A stretch of 10,090 bases of DNA from Mycobacterium sp. (GCA_025965815.1 JAOPWF010000492.1:1-10090); one strand, 5' to 3'. Positions 1 through 8,071 are shown, counted from the first letter of the stretch. The notes: a model not told the origin generated them from the letters alone. Numbers and translations: made by a program.

Positions 1-158
1 CTTCTCGCCAAGGGGTTGAGGCCATCTTCTCGCCCAAACACAGCCACCTCAGGGACCGCCACGCCCCGACTTTTTCAGGTCGAAGTAGCTAGTCGCTTAG
101 CTGCGCCGAGCGACGGTGAGGCGTCCGCACGATCGGGTTCTTCGATGAAGCCGAGTCG
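1..158. other. Left-edge stretch without a recognisable gene
   Basis: No frame here gives a protein I can recognise. The frame leading into the thiolase remnant opens only after a stop at 117-119. Another plus frame is open from the left edge to a stop near 160, but its product is low-complexity Ser/Pro/Arg with no family signature. CTTCTCGCC occurs at 1-9 and again at 26-34, a short direct repeat of unknown meaning. The stretch is most simply further debris from the decay affecting the next feature, or the tail of a gene outside the window. Confidence 0.4.
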
Positions 159-939
159 TTGAGAGAGAGCGCGGCTCGCCTGGTGTACCGCTTGCCCCAC
201 CTCCTCGACCCGCAGTACACGTTCCCGACGATGAACCTCGCGGAGCGGCTCGGCGTGCACCCGCGCTATATGGACTCGTCGAATATCGGCGGCGCATCGT
301 TCATCAGTCACGTCGGCCACGCGGCCGCGGCGATCGAGGCCGGTCTGATCCACCCGATCTCGTCGGTGGCGATGATGGCGCAGCGGCACATGCACGAATT
401 CGGAACGACGGCTGAGCAATTCGCCGCGGTCGCGGTGTCGGCACGCGGTCACTGCTCCATCCGGACGCGCCTTACCCGACCCCGCACGGTGGATGATGTG
501 CTCGACTCGACGCTGATCTCGACGCCCCTTCATGCGCGGGACGGTTGCCTGGTGACCGACGGCGGCGCTGCGATTGTCGTGAGTCGAGCAGCCACCGCGA
601 AGTTTCGGCGATGCCGGACCTCACGACCACCGTCGCGTCGCAAACCTCGCGCACCGCCCTCGAGATGGCCGGCTTCTGCGCTAAGGGTGAAGGCGGTCCC
701 TTCGTCGCCGAGGGCAACATCGCACCGGGAGGCAGTCTCCCGTTGAACACAACGGCGCGGGGCTGTCGTTCACCCACCCAGGCATGCTGGGTATGTTCCT
801 GTTGGTCGAAGCCGTGACACAGCTTCGTGGAGACGGCGGCGCCCGACAGGTGCCCGGTGCGGAGACGTCCCTCATGCACGGCATGGGGCTGTCAGTTGCC
901 GCGCACAGCACGGCGATCCTCTCCACGAACGCCGACTAG
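159..939 (+). pseudogene. Decayed thiolase-like (SCP2-type) acetyl-CoA acetyltransferase gene
   Basis: Thiolase-like family landmarks appear in order but in three reading frames. Up to about 585 one frame gives MDSSNIGGASF, MAQRHMHEFGTT, TVDDVLDSTLIS and LVTDGGAAIVV. From about 590 to 748 a second frame gives SHREVSAMPDL, FCAKGEGGPFVAEG and IAPGGSLPLN. From 751 to the TAG at 937-939 a third gives GLSFTHPGMLGMFLLVEA and QVPGAE. The last shift looks like one missing base at 749-751, where Asn-Thr-Asn-Gly would be expected. The first shift coincides with loss of roughly 20 codons. In-frame losses are also likely after AGLIHP (near 345-360) and between ALEMAG and FCAKGEGG (near 670), judged from memory of the family. 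The usual N-terminus is missing, so the start is only where the signal becomes visible. Intact relatives act on acyl-CoA or sterol side-chain substrates. This copy cannot make a working enzyme. Confidence 0.8.
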
Positions 940-945
940 CGCAGT

Positions 946-950
946 GGGAG
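946..950 (+). promoter_or_regulatory. Ribosome binding site of the MFS gene
   Basis: GGGAG lies 4 nt before ATG 955 and 7 nt before the next in-frame codon, GTG 958. The spacing slightly favours initiation at GTG 958, which would remove only one residue. Confidence 0.4.
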
Positions 951-954
951 TTCG

Positions 955-2394
955 ATGGTGTCTGGGCCAAAGCCGTCCTCGCGGGCTAGCGCGGTAGGTT
1001 TCCGCTCCGAGCGTGGGCCGGTCCTGATCTCACTCATGCTCACGATCGGGCTGGTGGCCATCGACGCGACGGTGCTCGCGACCGCCGTCCCCACCATCGT
1101 CAAGGACCTGGGCGGCTTCGCGCTGTTCCCCTGGTTGTTCTCGGTGTACCTGCTGGCGCAGGCGGTGAGCACGCCGATCTACGCCAAACTCTCGGATGTC
1201 TTCGGACGCAAGCCCATCATCCTGGTCGGTATCTCGTTGTTCCTTCTCGGCTCCATCCTGTGCGGGGTCGCGTGGAGCATGCCGGCGCTGATCGTCTTCC
1301 GCGCGGTGCAGGGGCTGGGTGCCGGGGCGGTGCAGCCGACGTCGGTCACCATCGTCGGTGACATCTACACGGTCGAGGAGCGCGCCAGGACGCAGGGCTA
1401 CCTCGCGAGCGTGTGGGCCTTCGCGTCCGTTGTCGGGCCGACGCTGGGCGGCCTGTTCTCCCAACTGGGGATCTGGCGCGGCGTGTTTCTCATCAACATC
1501 CCGCTGTGCCTGCTGGCGGGGTGGATGCTCATCCGCTGCTATCACGAAAACGTCGAACGCCGCGACCACAATGTGGACTATCTCGGGGCTGCCCTGCTCA
1601 CAACATCAACGGCGATTCTGATCCTCGCGATCCTCGAGGGCGGCCAGGCATGGGCGTGGGATTCCCCGCAGAGCACCGGCGCCTTTGGGATCGGCGGGGT
1701 GCTGCTCATCGCCTTCATGTTCGCGGAGCGGCGGGCCGCCGAGCCGATCCTCCCGCTCTGGGTGTTATCCCGGCGCCTGCTGCGCTCGACCACGATGGTG
1801 GGGCTGGGGGTCGGCGCCATCCTGATCGGTCTGACCTCGTACGTGCCTACCTATCTCGAGGGATCGCTCGGTGTCCCGCCCTTGGTCGCCGGACTCGCGG
1901 TCGCCGCCCTGACGCTCGGCTGGCCCATCACGGCGGGATTCGCCGGACACTTCTATCTCAGGATGGGTTTCAAGAACACCGCCTTGATCGGCGCCTCGAC
2001 CGTGGTCATCGGCGCGACCGTATTGATCTTGGTGGCGCACACACCAAACGTCGCCGTCGCTGCCTCCACGTGCTTCGTGATCGGGTGCGGGATGGGCCTG
2101 CTCGCGCTCCCGACGCTGATCGCCGCCCAGTCGAGTGTCGAGTGGAACGAGCGCGGCGTCGTGACCGGGACCAACCTGTTCGCGCGATCGCTGGGCAGCG
2201 CGACCGGGGTGGCGATCTTCGGAGCCGTCGCGAACGCGATCTTCGGGCCGGGCGAGGTGGACTCACTCGATCCCGCCACCATCACTGCCGGTTCGACGGC
2301 AGTGTTCGTCGGCGTGCTGTTCGTCGCGCTCGCGACCGCGGTCGGTGTCGTCACAATGCCGCGAACCCCGCCCCCGGATACCCGGGAGGCCTAG
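955..2394 (+). CDS. DHA2-family (14-TMS) MFS drug/proton antiporter
   Basis: A 479-aa polytopic inner-membrane protein, expected to export a hydrophobic or cationic compound in exchange for protons. Hydrophobicity by eye supports about 14 helices, from residues 24-47 to 447-468. Family landmarks are visible: the TM1 motif DATVLATAVPTI (37-48) typical of DHA2/EmrB-QacA proteins, motif A KLSDVFGRKP (78-87) between TM2 and TM3, motif B RAVQGLGAG (116-124) in TM4, and antiporter motif C GPTLGG (161-166) in TM5. WRGVFLINIP (174-183) is also characteristic. ATG 955 is taken as the start, with GTG 958 possible. Length is normal for the family, at the short end. It starts 15 nt after the dead thiolase gene and ends 11 nt before the F420-dependent oxidoreductase gene, so the two are probably cotranscribed. 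Substrate unknown. No linked TetR or MarR regulator is in the window. Confidence 0.9.
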   Translation: MVSGPKPSSRASAVGFRSERGPVLISLMLTIGLVAIDATVLATAVPTIVKDLGGFALFPWLFSVYLLAQAVSTPIYAKLSDVFGRKPIILVGISLFLLGSILCGVAWSMPALIVFRAVQGLGAGAVQPTSVTIVGDIYTVEERARTQGYLASVWAFASVVGPTLGGLFSQLGIWRGVFLINIPLCLLAGWMLIRCYHENVERRDHNVDYLGAALLTTSTAILILAILEGGQAWAWDSPQSTGAFGIGGVLLIAFMFAERRAAEPILPLWVLSRRLLRSTTMVGLGVGAILIGLTSYVPTYLEGSLGVPPLVAGLAVAALTLGWPITAGFAGHFYLRMGFKNTALIGASTVVIGATVLILVAHTPNVAVAASTCFVIGCGMGLLALPTLIAAQSSVEWNERGVVTGTNLFARSLGSATGVAIFGAVANAIFGPGEVDSLDPATITAGSTAVFVGVLFVALATAVGVVTMPRTPPPDTREA

Positions 2395-2405
2395 AGTCGA
2401 ACGAC

Positions 2406-3395
2406 ATGCGCTTCGGATTGTTCATCCCGCAAGGCTGGCGTCTGGATCTCGTGGACATCCCACCCGAAAAGCAGTGGTCGGTGATGCGTGACCTGGCCAA
2501 TTACGCCGACGACAGCGCGTGGGACTCGTTGTGGGTCTACGACCACTTCCACACCGTGCCGATGCCGACCAACGAAGCCACCCACGAGGCGTGGTCGCTG
2601 ATGTCGGCGTACGCCGCGACGACGTCGCGGATCAAACTCGGTCAGATGTGTACGGCGATGAGCTATCGCAATCCTGTCTACCTGGCCAAGGTGGCGGCCA
2701 CCGCCGACATCATCTCGGGCGGCCGCGTGCAGATGGGCATCGGCGGCGGTTGGTACGAGCACGAGTGGCGGGCCTACGGCTACGGCTTCCCATCCGCCGG
2801 GGTGCGGCTCGCGCGGCTCGATGAGGGCGTCCAGATCATGCGCGATGCGTGGCGGGACGGCACGGTGACCTTCCACGGCAGGCATTACCAGGCCGACGGT
2901 GCGATCGTGCAGCCAAAGCCCTTGCAGGAGGGTGGAATTCCGCTCTGGATCGCCGGCGGCGGTGAAAAGGTCACGCTGCGCATCGCGGCCAAGTACGCCC
3001 AGTACACGAACTACACCTCAGAGTCGGCGGCGTTCGCGCACAAGTCGGAGGTGCTCGCGCAGCACTGCCGCGACGTCGGCACCGATTTCGATGCCATCGT
3101 GCGCTCGGCCAACTTCAACGCCGTCGTCGGCGAAACGGACAGCGACGTCAAAGAGCGGGTGCAGCGGGTGCGCGGACAGCTCGTCGGCAGGGTCGGCGAC
3201 GGTGCTGCCGACGCGATGGTCAGCACCCTCACCGCACCCGAATCGGCGAGCGGCACCCCCGAGCAGATCATCGAGAAACTGCAGCACATGCGTGATCTCG
3301 GGTGTGAGTACGCCATCTGCTATTTCCCGGAGGCGGCCTACGACCGCTCCGGCATCGAGCTTTTCGAACGTGAGGTGATTGGGGCGCTCAGTTAG
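2406..3395 (+). CDS. F420-dependent LLM-class oxidoreductase, Rv1855c family
   Basis: A 329-aa cytosolic flavin/deazaflavin oxidoreductase with the luciferase-like (beta/alpha)8 barrel. The N-terminus MRFGLFIPQGW, the WVYDHFHTVP segment (43-52), the SGGRV...GIGGGWYEHEWRAYGYGFP block (104-129) and PLWIAGGGE (179-187) closely match the Rv1855c-type subgroup of mycobacterial F420-dependent proteins. These enzymes transfer hydride between coenzyme F420 and an unknown substrate. The start is ATG 2406, where homology begins. The reading frame runs open for another 330 codons upstream through the MFS gene, but that part is a shadow. GGAGG at 2385-2389 is rather far (16 nt) to be a strong ribosome site, so coupling to the MFS gene is likely. 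Pairing with an exporter and a cupin suggests modification and disposal of a small molecule, but this is inference. Confidence 0.92.
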   Translation: MRFGLFIPQGWRLDLVDIPPEKQWSVMRDLANYADDSAWDSLWVYDHFHTVPMPTNEATHEAWSLMSAYAATTSRIKLGQMCTAMSYRNPVYLAKVAATADIISGGRVQMGIGGGWYEHEWRAYGYGFPSAGVRLARLDEGVQIMRDAWRDGTVTFHGRHYQADGAIVQPKPLQEGGIPLWIAGGGEKVTLRIAAKYAQYTNYTSESAAFAHKSEVLAQHCRDVGTDFDAIVRSANFNAVVGETDSDVKERVQRVRGQLVGRVGDGAADAMVSTLTAPESASGTPEQIIEKLQHMRDLGCEYAICYFPEAAYDRSGIELFEREVIGALS

Positions 3396-3443
3396 GTTTC
3401 GTCACTCTGCCATTGGTGAAACCGACCTACGACGATGGTGGAA

Positions 3444-3448
3444 AGGGG
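3444..3448 (+). promoter_or_regulatory. Ribosome binding site deciding the cupin start
   Basis: AGGGG within GAAAGGGG sits 7 nt before ATG 3456 and lies downstream of the alternative ATG 3435. It therefore favours the internal start. Confidence 0.6.
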
Positions 3449-3455
3449 CACGGCG

Positions 3456-3815
3456 ATGAACAAGATCTCACTGACCGCACTCGCTCGCGAGCATCTGGAG
3501 GCGGCGCACAACGCCAGTAGCGGCCGCAGCGCGCACACTGTCTACGGCGGCCATGAGCACACCCTGCGCCAGACCCTCATCGCGCTGACCGCCGACACCG
3601 TCCTCGACGACCACGTAAGCCCGGGCGAGGCCACTCTCGAGGTCCTGCGCGGGAGGATCAGACTCATCGACTCCGAAACCAGCTGGGATGGCGCACCGGG
3701 CGACCACCTCGTCGTCCCACCTCAACGCCACCGCCTGCAGGCGATCGAAGACTCCGTCGTCCTGCTCACCGTCGCCAAAGATATTCACAGGCAAGCGAAT
3801 GCACGGCTGCTCTAG
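3456..3815 (+). CDS. Small cupin-fold protein
   Basis: A 119-aa single-domain cupin. The beta-barrel signature is visible as H53-x4-E58-x7-G66 (in DDHVSPGEATLEVLRG) followed by G82-D-H-L-V-V-P-P and H92. The usual HxH metal pair of motif 1 is not complete, so metal binding is uncertain. Close relatives are annotated simply as cupin proteins, sometimes wrongly as LuxR regulators; there is no HTH here. ATG 3456 is chosen over ATG 3435 because of the ribosome site between them; the longer form would add seven residues. It lies 60 nt after the oxidoreductase gene on the same strand. Its stop overlaps the stop of the convergent VOC gene at CTAG 3812-3815. Function unknown; a sensing or small-molecule role is a guess. 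Confidence 0.8.
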   Translation: MNKISLTALAREHLEAAHNASSGRSAHTVYGGHEHTLRQTLIALTADTVLDDHVSPGEATLEVLRGRIRLIDSETSWDGAPGDHLVVPPQRHRLQAIEDSVVLLTVAKDIHRQANARLL

Positions 3816-4162
3816 CTAGCTATGGCCGAGCACGTTGACGACGTTGCCCGCCTCGTCGGCGAAAAGAACCTGCGCACGCCCCACTCCTCATCCGTGAGCG
3901 GATGGACGATCTTCAGGCGAGCGGCCACGGCAGCGCGATGGGCCGCATCGACGTCGTCGACCTCGACGGAGACCGAGGGGTTGACCGTCGCGGTGAGATC
4001 GCGCGTCATCAGGCTCAGTTGATGGCGGTGCTCGGTGTCCGCCAGTGTGACGATCCAGCCGTGGTTCATCACCTCATTGAGCCCGAGCGTCTCAACGTAA
4101 TAGTGCTTCGCCGCATCGACATTGGGCACCGTCAGAATCGGCACCACCCGCCGAACTGTCAC
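3812..4162 (-). CDS. VOC/glyoxalase-fold protein with a frameshifted C-terminus
   Basis: A 116-aa protein of the vicinal oxygen chelate (glyoxalase/bleomycin-resistance) superfamily. Typical features are RVVPILTVPNVDAAKHYY (5-22), the first strand and helix where the substrate-side partner strand begins, then SVSVEVDDVDAAHRAA (64-79) and EEWGVRRFF (92-100). After residue 100 the reading becomes SPTRRATSSTCS, unlike the family. One frame over, the DNA reads FADEAGNVVNVLGHS and then a stop at 3816-3818, the expected VOC ending. A single T lost from the minus-strand T-run at 3862-3865 explains it. The start GTG 4162 overlaps the helicase stop as GTGA, so translation is probably coupled to that gene. 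The broken tail removes the last beta strand, which usually carries a metal ligand, so activity is doubtful unless the shift is a sequencing error. Substrate unknown. Confidence 0.75.
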   Translation of the reverse strand: MTVRRVVPILTVPNVDAAKHYYVETLGLNEVMNHGWIVTLADTEHRHQLSLMTRDLTATVNPSVSVEVDDVDAAHRAAVAARLKIVHPLTDEEWGVRRFFSPTRRATSSTCSAIAS

Positions 4163-5808
4163 AGGGCCGGCCCGAGCAGGTCGTCGGCATCGGTGATGCG
4201 ATAGCCGTAGCCCTGCTCGGCGAGGAACCGCTGGCGGTGCGCGGCATACTCGGCGTCCAGGCTGTCGCGCGCCACCACCGAGTAGAAGATCGCCCCGCCG
4301 CCGTCGGCCTTGGGGCGCAGCAGCCGGCCCAGGCGTTGAGCCTCCTCCTGGCGCGACCCGAACGTTCCCGAAACCTGCACCGCGACTGAGGCTTCGGGCA
4401 GGTCGATGGAGAAGTTGGCCACCTTGGATACCACGAGCGTGGACACCTCGCCGCGGCGGAAGGCGTCGAACAGCGCCTCGCGTTCGGCGTTCTTGGTGGA
4501 TCCCTGGATCACCGGGGCGTTGAGCTCGGTGCCCAACTCGTCGAGCTGGTCGAGGTAGGCCCCGATGACGAGGGTCGGGCTGTCACGGTGCTGATCCAGG
4601 ATCGACTTCACCACGGCGATCTTGGAATGCGCCGTCGAGCACAGCTTGTAGCGCTCGTCGGGCTCGGCGGTGGCGTACATCATCCGCTCGTTGTCGGTCA
4701 TCGTGACCCGGACCTCGATGCACTCGGCGGGCGCGATCCAGCCCTGAGCCTCGATGTCCTTCCACGGCGCGTCATACCGTTTGGGCCCGATGAGCGAGAA
4801 GACGTCGCCCTCCCGGCCGTCCTCGCGGATCAGGGTTGCCGTCAGCCCCAGGCGGCGACGCGACTGCAGGTCGGCGGTCATCCGGAACACCGGTGCGGGC
4901 AGCAAATGCACTTCGTCGTAGATGATCAGCCCCCAGTCGCGGCTGTCGAACAGTTCCAGGTGCCGGTACTCGCCCTTGGTGCGCCGGGTGATCACCTGGT
5001 AGGTGGCGATGGTGACGGGACGAATCTCCTTGCGCTCGCCGGAGTATTCGCCGATCTCCTCCTCGGTCAGCGAGGTCCGTGCGATCAGCTCCCGCTTCCA
5101 CTGCCTGCCCGCCACGGTATTGGTCACCAGGATCAGCGTGGTGGCACCGGCCTTGGCCATCGCCGCGGCGCCGACCAGCGTCTTACCCGCGCCGCACGGC
5201 AGCACGACGACACCCGAACCGCCGGCCCAGAACGATTCGGCGGCCATCTCCTGGTAGTCACGCAGATGCCAGTCGTCCTCACGCAGGCTGATGGGATGCG
5301 CCTCGCCGTTGACGTAGCCGGCCAGGTCCTCGGCGGGCCAGCCGATCTTCAGCAGCATCTGCTTGATATGACCGCGCTCACTCGGATGGACGATCACGGT
5401 GTCGTTGTCGATCCGGGCGCCCAGCATCGGGGCGATCTTCTTGTGGCGCATCACCTCTTCGAGCACCGCCCGGTCGAGGCTGACCAGAATCAGGCCGTGC
5501 ACCGGGCTCTTGACCAGCTGCAGCCGTCCGTAGCGGGCCATGGTGTCGACGATGTCGACCAGCAGCGGTTGCGGCACCGCGTATCGCGAGAAGCTCACCA
5601 GCGCGTCGACCACCTGCTCGGCGTCGTGGCCGGCGGCGCGCGCGTTCCAGAGTGCCAGCGGGGTGATGCGGTACGTGTGGATGTGCTCCGGCGCACGCTC
5701 CAATTCGGCGAACGGGGCGATGGCGGCACGGGCGGCGCCGGCTTGCTCATGGTCGACCTCGAGCAGCACGGTTTTGTCGGACTGCACGATCAGCGGGCCT
5801 TCGGTCAT
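4159..5808 (-). CDS. xpb: XPB/ERCC3-type superfamily 2 DNA helicase
   Basis: A 549-aa ATP-dependent DNA helicase, orthologous by sequence and context to M. tuberculosis Rv0861c (ercc3), whose family unwinds DNA 3' to 5' in repair or transcription. Residues 40-160 form the XPB/Ssl2 N-terminal domain. Next come Walker A GAGKT (206-210), DEVH (298-301), motif III TAT (323-325), the XPB-specific RED (328-330) and motif VI QEEAQRLGRLLRPK (487-500), so every catalytic motif looks intact. ATG 5808 (MTEGPLIVQSDK) is chosen because it follows the upstream stop by 7 nt. The frame extends to 5910, but those 34 residues overlap the upstream gene and look non-coding. GTG 5787, giving the MQSDKTVLLEV start remembered for M. 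tuberculosis, is the alternative. It lies between the 751-aa partner and the VOC gene, which it overlaps by 4 nt. No archaeal-type Bax1 nuclease gene is adjacent. Confidence 0.95.
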   Translation of the reverse strand: MTEGPLIVQSDKTVLLEVDHEQAGAARAAIAPFAELERAPEHIHTYRITPLALWNARAAGHDAEQVVDALVSFSRYAVPQPLLVDIVDTMARYGRLQLVKSPVHGLILVSLDRAVLEEVMRHKKIAPMLGARIDNDTVIVHPSERGHIKQMLLKIGWPAEDLAGYVNGEAHPISLREDDWHLRDYQEMAAESFWAGGSGVVVLPCGAGKTLVGAAAMAKAGATTLILVTNTVAGRQWKRELIARTSLTEEEIGEYSGERKEIRPVTIATYQVITRRTKGEYRHLELFDSRDWGLIIYDEVHLLPAPVFRMTADLQSRRRLGLTATLIREDGREGDVFSLIGPKRYDAPWKDIEAQGWIAPAECIEVRVTMTDNERMMYATAEPDERYKLCSTAHSKIAVVKSILDQHRDSPTLVIGAYLDQLDELGTELNAPVIQGSTKNAEREALFDAFRRGEVSTLVVSKVANFSIDLPEASVAVQVSGTFGSRQEEAQRLGRLLRPKADGGGAIFYSVVARDSLDAEYAAHRQRFLAEQGYGYRITDADDLLGPAL

Positions 5809-5815
5809 CAGACCA

Positions 5816-8071
5816 TTATCCGCTGTCGGCCGACACGACTGAGCTGACGCGGTGTAAGGCGAACTCGCGGACCCGCCCGGAGGCGGGGTCGAAGGCCGTG
5901 AGCTGGCCACCGCGGACGGTGATGGGCGCGACCACCCGCTGAGTGGCCACCCCGGCCGGATCGACGTACCCGATCACCACCGAGGACTGCCGCAGCGCGG
6001 CCTGGTGCAGCAGCGACACCGTGACCGCGGGGTCGACGCGCTGGTTGGCCAGCGGCGCCGACGCCACCTTGCGCAGCACCGCCACGATCGCGCCAAGGGT
6101 CTGATTGCTCGGATTCTGCGTCGGCCGTTGCAGGCGGCGATGCGGCGGGGGCGGGACCCGGGACCCGCGGGCCCGGATGTCGACGATCGTCCCCGAGGAA
6201 TCCTCGGCTGCCGGCGCGAAACCGGCACCCCGCAGGGCGTTGAGCACGTCGGCGATCGGCGCCTGCGACACCGCCACCGTCGGGGCGAGCAGGCGCAACT
6301 CCAGTCGCTCGGCCGCCGGGCCCGTCACGGCCTGAGCGAGCAGGGCGGGGTCCTCGCACCTGACGAACGAGTTCGCCATCCCGACCCGCAGCTGCCCGTG
6401 TCGACGGGCGACGTCGTCGATGAGGTATGTCAGACCTTGCGGGACAGGCGTTTTCGAATGCCTGTCGAAGAGCGCATGCAGTTCGCTGGCGGTCCGGCCG
6501 GTGTCCAGGGCGCGCCGGATCGACTGTTCGCTGATCCGGTAGACCATCGCGGCGCCTGCCGATTCGACGGTCGCGACCGACGCCAACTGATCGGCCAGAT
6601 CCCGCTCGAGGGGCCCCGGGACCACCACCGTGAGGTCGGCCTGCACCAGGAAGTGGTCGATCGGCGCTGGCAGCACCTTATTCATCGCCCCGACGGCATC
6701 CTCGGGTGACTCGCCGGCGAGTAGTGCGCGCGTCGGTGTGGTCAACGCGCCGCGGCCCACCACGCCCAGTGTGTGCGCTTCGGTCAGCAGGTAGCCCACC
6801 GGCTCGGGCTGCAGCCGCACCGCCCACCGCGGTCGGCGCCAGATCAGCGCCCGCGACGCTTCGGGCGTGTCAACACCCGATCCGGGCGGTAGGTCGGCGA
6901 GCATGGTGAGCAGCAGCCGCCGGTCCAGCGGTGCCGCCGTTGAGTACAGCGAATCGGACAGCGCCGCATAGGGTTTCCCGTCAGGACTGCGGCTGCCGAT
7001 CAGGCCGGGCCGGGCCGGCAGGTCGAGCCACGTCGACGCCAGCAGTTGCCAGCGGGCCGCGGCCGGCGTCTCGATGAACCGGTCGGCCGCGACGGTCGGC
7101 GCCCAGTACGGGCCCCCGCCGTCGGCGGGCTCGGGGTCCGGCGCACCGGCCGCGATCAGCCCGGCCGCCGATGCGACCTCGAGGATCAGGCCGAGCCGCT
7201 GTTCGTCGATGCCGGTGGCCTTGGTCAACCGTTTGACCTCGCGCACGCCCAGCCCGCCGCTGCGCAGCTCCGGAACGGGTGCGGCACCGAGGGTTTCGAG
7301 CACCAGCTCCACTTCCCGCAGCAGGTCGATCACCGCGCCGGCCGCCGCGGCATCGGCGTCGCCGGCGGAGATCGAGGACACCGCGGGATCGGGCGCGGTC
7401 AGCTGCAGCGGACCCGGCTCCTCACCACGCAGCACCTGGCCCACCAGGCGGGGCAGGATGACGGTGTCGGCGTCGACCTGGCGGAGCAGCCCGGCGGCCA
7501 GCAGGCGCTGTACCGGACGGTCCGGCGGCGTTCCGGGGGCGGCGTCGCGGGTGCGGCCGACCGGCGACCCCTCCAGTAACCGTTTCAGCAGCTCGAGTTG
7601 AGGTTCGTCGCGGTCGGCCAGTAGGTCGGAGATCTCGCCCGCGGACTTGGTAGGTGACTCGAGGATGCCCTGGCCCGGGTACCAGGGCAGCCCAGCGGTG
7701 GCCTCACTGGCCACTCGGACGGTTGGATTGCCCCACACCAGTGCGCGCTCCCGCAGGTCGTCCAGGGCGGCGGTGATGGCGTCCTCAGGGGCGCGGTCGC
7801 CGATGAGCGCAACCAGTTTGGTGACCGGCACCGCGGCGGCGTCGGCGTGCAGGACCAGCAGCGCGTCGAGCACCACCAGCCGCAGGAAGTCGAGTTCGTC
7901 GGTAGCGGCCTTGACCGACTGCCGGGACTGCGCCCGCGCCGCCAGTGCAGCAATGCTGCCCGGCGGCGGTTGGGTCAGGTCGGGACGCAACTCCAGCAGC
8001 CTGATGAGCCGCTCGTCTGGAAGTTCGGCCAGCCAGGCGCCCAGCGGGCTGCCCGGGGTGTGTTCAGTCAT
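5816..8071 (-). CDS. Helicase-associated protein, partner of XPB (Rv0862c-like)
   Basis: A 751-aa protein matching the position and character of M. tuberculosis Rv0862c, annotated in databases as a helicase C-terminal/XPB-associated domain protein. It has no Walker A or DExH motif, so it is not itself a helicase. Residues 1-120 and 240-310 are helical and resemble winged-helix modules. Residues 470-620 hold an XPB/Ssl2 N-terminal-type domain (VYRISEQSI, then [20 protein letters not shown]) that aligns with residues 45-160 of the adjacent helicase. Residues 635-655 are a Pro/Arg-rich linker. Residues 696-745 ([32 protein letters not shown]) resemble a WYL domain but lack the WYL tripeptide. 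The start is ATG 8071 behind a leaderless-type promoter. It is first in the operon, 7 nt before xpb, which implies matched production with the helicase. Confidence 0.88.
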   Translation of the reverse strand: MTEHTPGSPLGAWLAELPDERLIRLLELRPDLTQPPPGSIAALAARAQSRQSVKAATDELDFLRLVVLDALLVLHADAAAVPVTKLVALIGDRAPEDAITAALDDLRERALVWGNPTVRVASEATAGLPWYPGQGILESPTKSAGEISDLLADRDEPQLELLKRLLEGSPVGRTRDAAPGTPPDRPVQRLLAAGLLRQVDADTVILPRLVGQVLRGEEPGPLQLTAPDPAVSSISAGDADAAAAGAVIDLLREVELVLETLGAAPVPELRSGGLGVREVKRLTKATGIDEQRLGLILEVASAAGLIAAGAPDPEPADGGGPYWAPTVAADRFIETPAAARWQLLASTWLDLPARPGLIGSRSPDGKPYAALSDSLYSTAAPLDRRLLLTMLADLPPGSGVDTPEASRALIWRRPRWAVRLQPEPVGYLLTEAHTLGVVGRGALTTPTRALLAGESPEDAVGAMNKVLPAPIDHFLVQADLTVVVPGPLERDLADQLASVATVESAGAAMVYRISEQSIRRALDTGRTASELHALFDRHSKTPVPQGLTYLIDDVARRHGQLRVGMANSFVRCEDPALLAQAVTGPAAERLELRLLAPTVAVSQAPIADVLNALRGAGFAPAAEDSSGTIVDIRARGSRVPPPPHRRLQRPTQNPSNQTLGAIVAVLRKVASAPLANQRVDPAVTVSLLHQAALRQSSVVIGYVDPAGVATQRVVAPITVRGGQLTAFDPASGRVREFALHRVSSVVSADSG

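Noticed and set aside
1..34. CTTCTCGCC repeated at 1-9 and 26-34 as a mobile-element end or attachment site.
   Set aside because: Only two 9-nt copies at the window edge, with no transposase, integrase or target duplication nearby.
75..533. Minus-strand open frame across the left edge and thiolase remnant.
   Set aside because: Arg/His-rich product with no recognisable motif, antisense to clear thiolase sequence.
2398..2403. TCGAAC as a LexA/SOS-box half-site before the oxidoreductase gene.
   Set aside because: The matching half (GTTCGA at 4-nt spacing) is absent.
1413..2405. Long open frame continuous with the F420 oxidoreductase, running back through the MFS gene.
   Set aside because: It is out of frame with a well-supported transporter and its product is Arg/Gly/His-rich without family features. 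Homology begins exactly at ATG 2406.
3396..3422. Imperfect inverted repeat (GTTTCGTCAC ... GTGAAAC) after the oxidoreductase gene, as a terminator or operator.
   Set aside because: It needs a 3-nt bulge and a 10-nt loop, is not GC-rich and has no T-tract. It is too weak to call.
4588..5847. 419-codon open frame opposite the XPB helicase.
   Set aside because: It is antisense to a gene with complete helicase motifs. The product is His/Gly/Asp-rich, as expected for a shadow frame in high-GC DNA.
5809..5910. N-terminal extension of the XPB reading frame.
   Set aside because: These 34 codons lie inside the end of the upstream gene and are Ser/Pro low-complexity. ATG 5808 sits 7 nt after that gene's stop.
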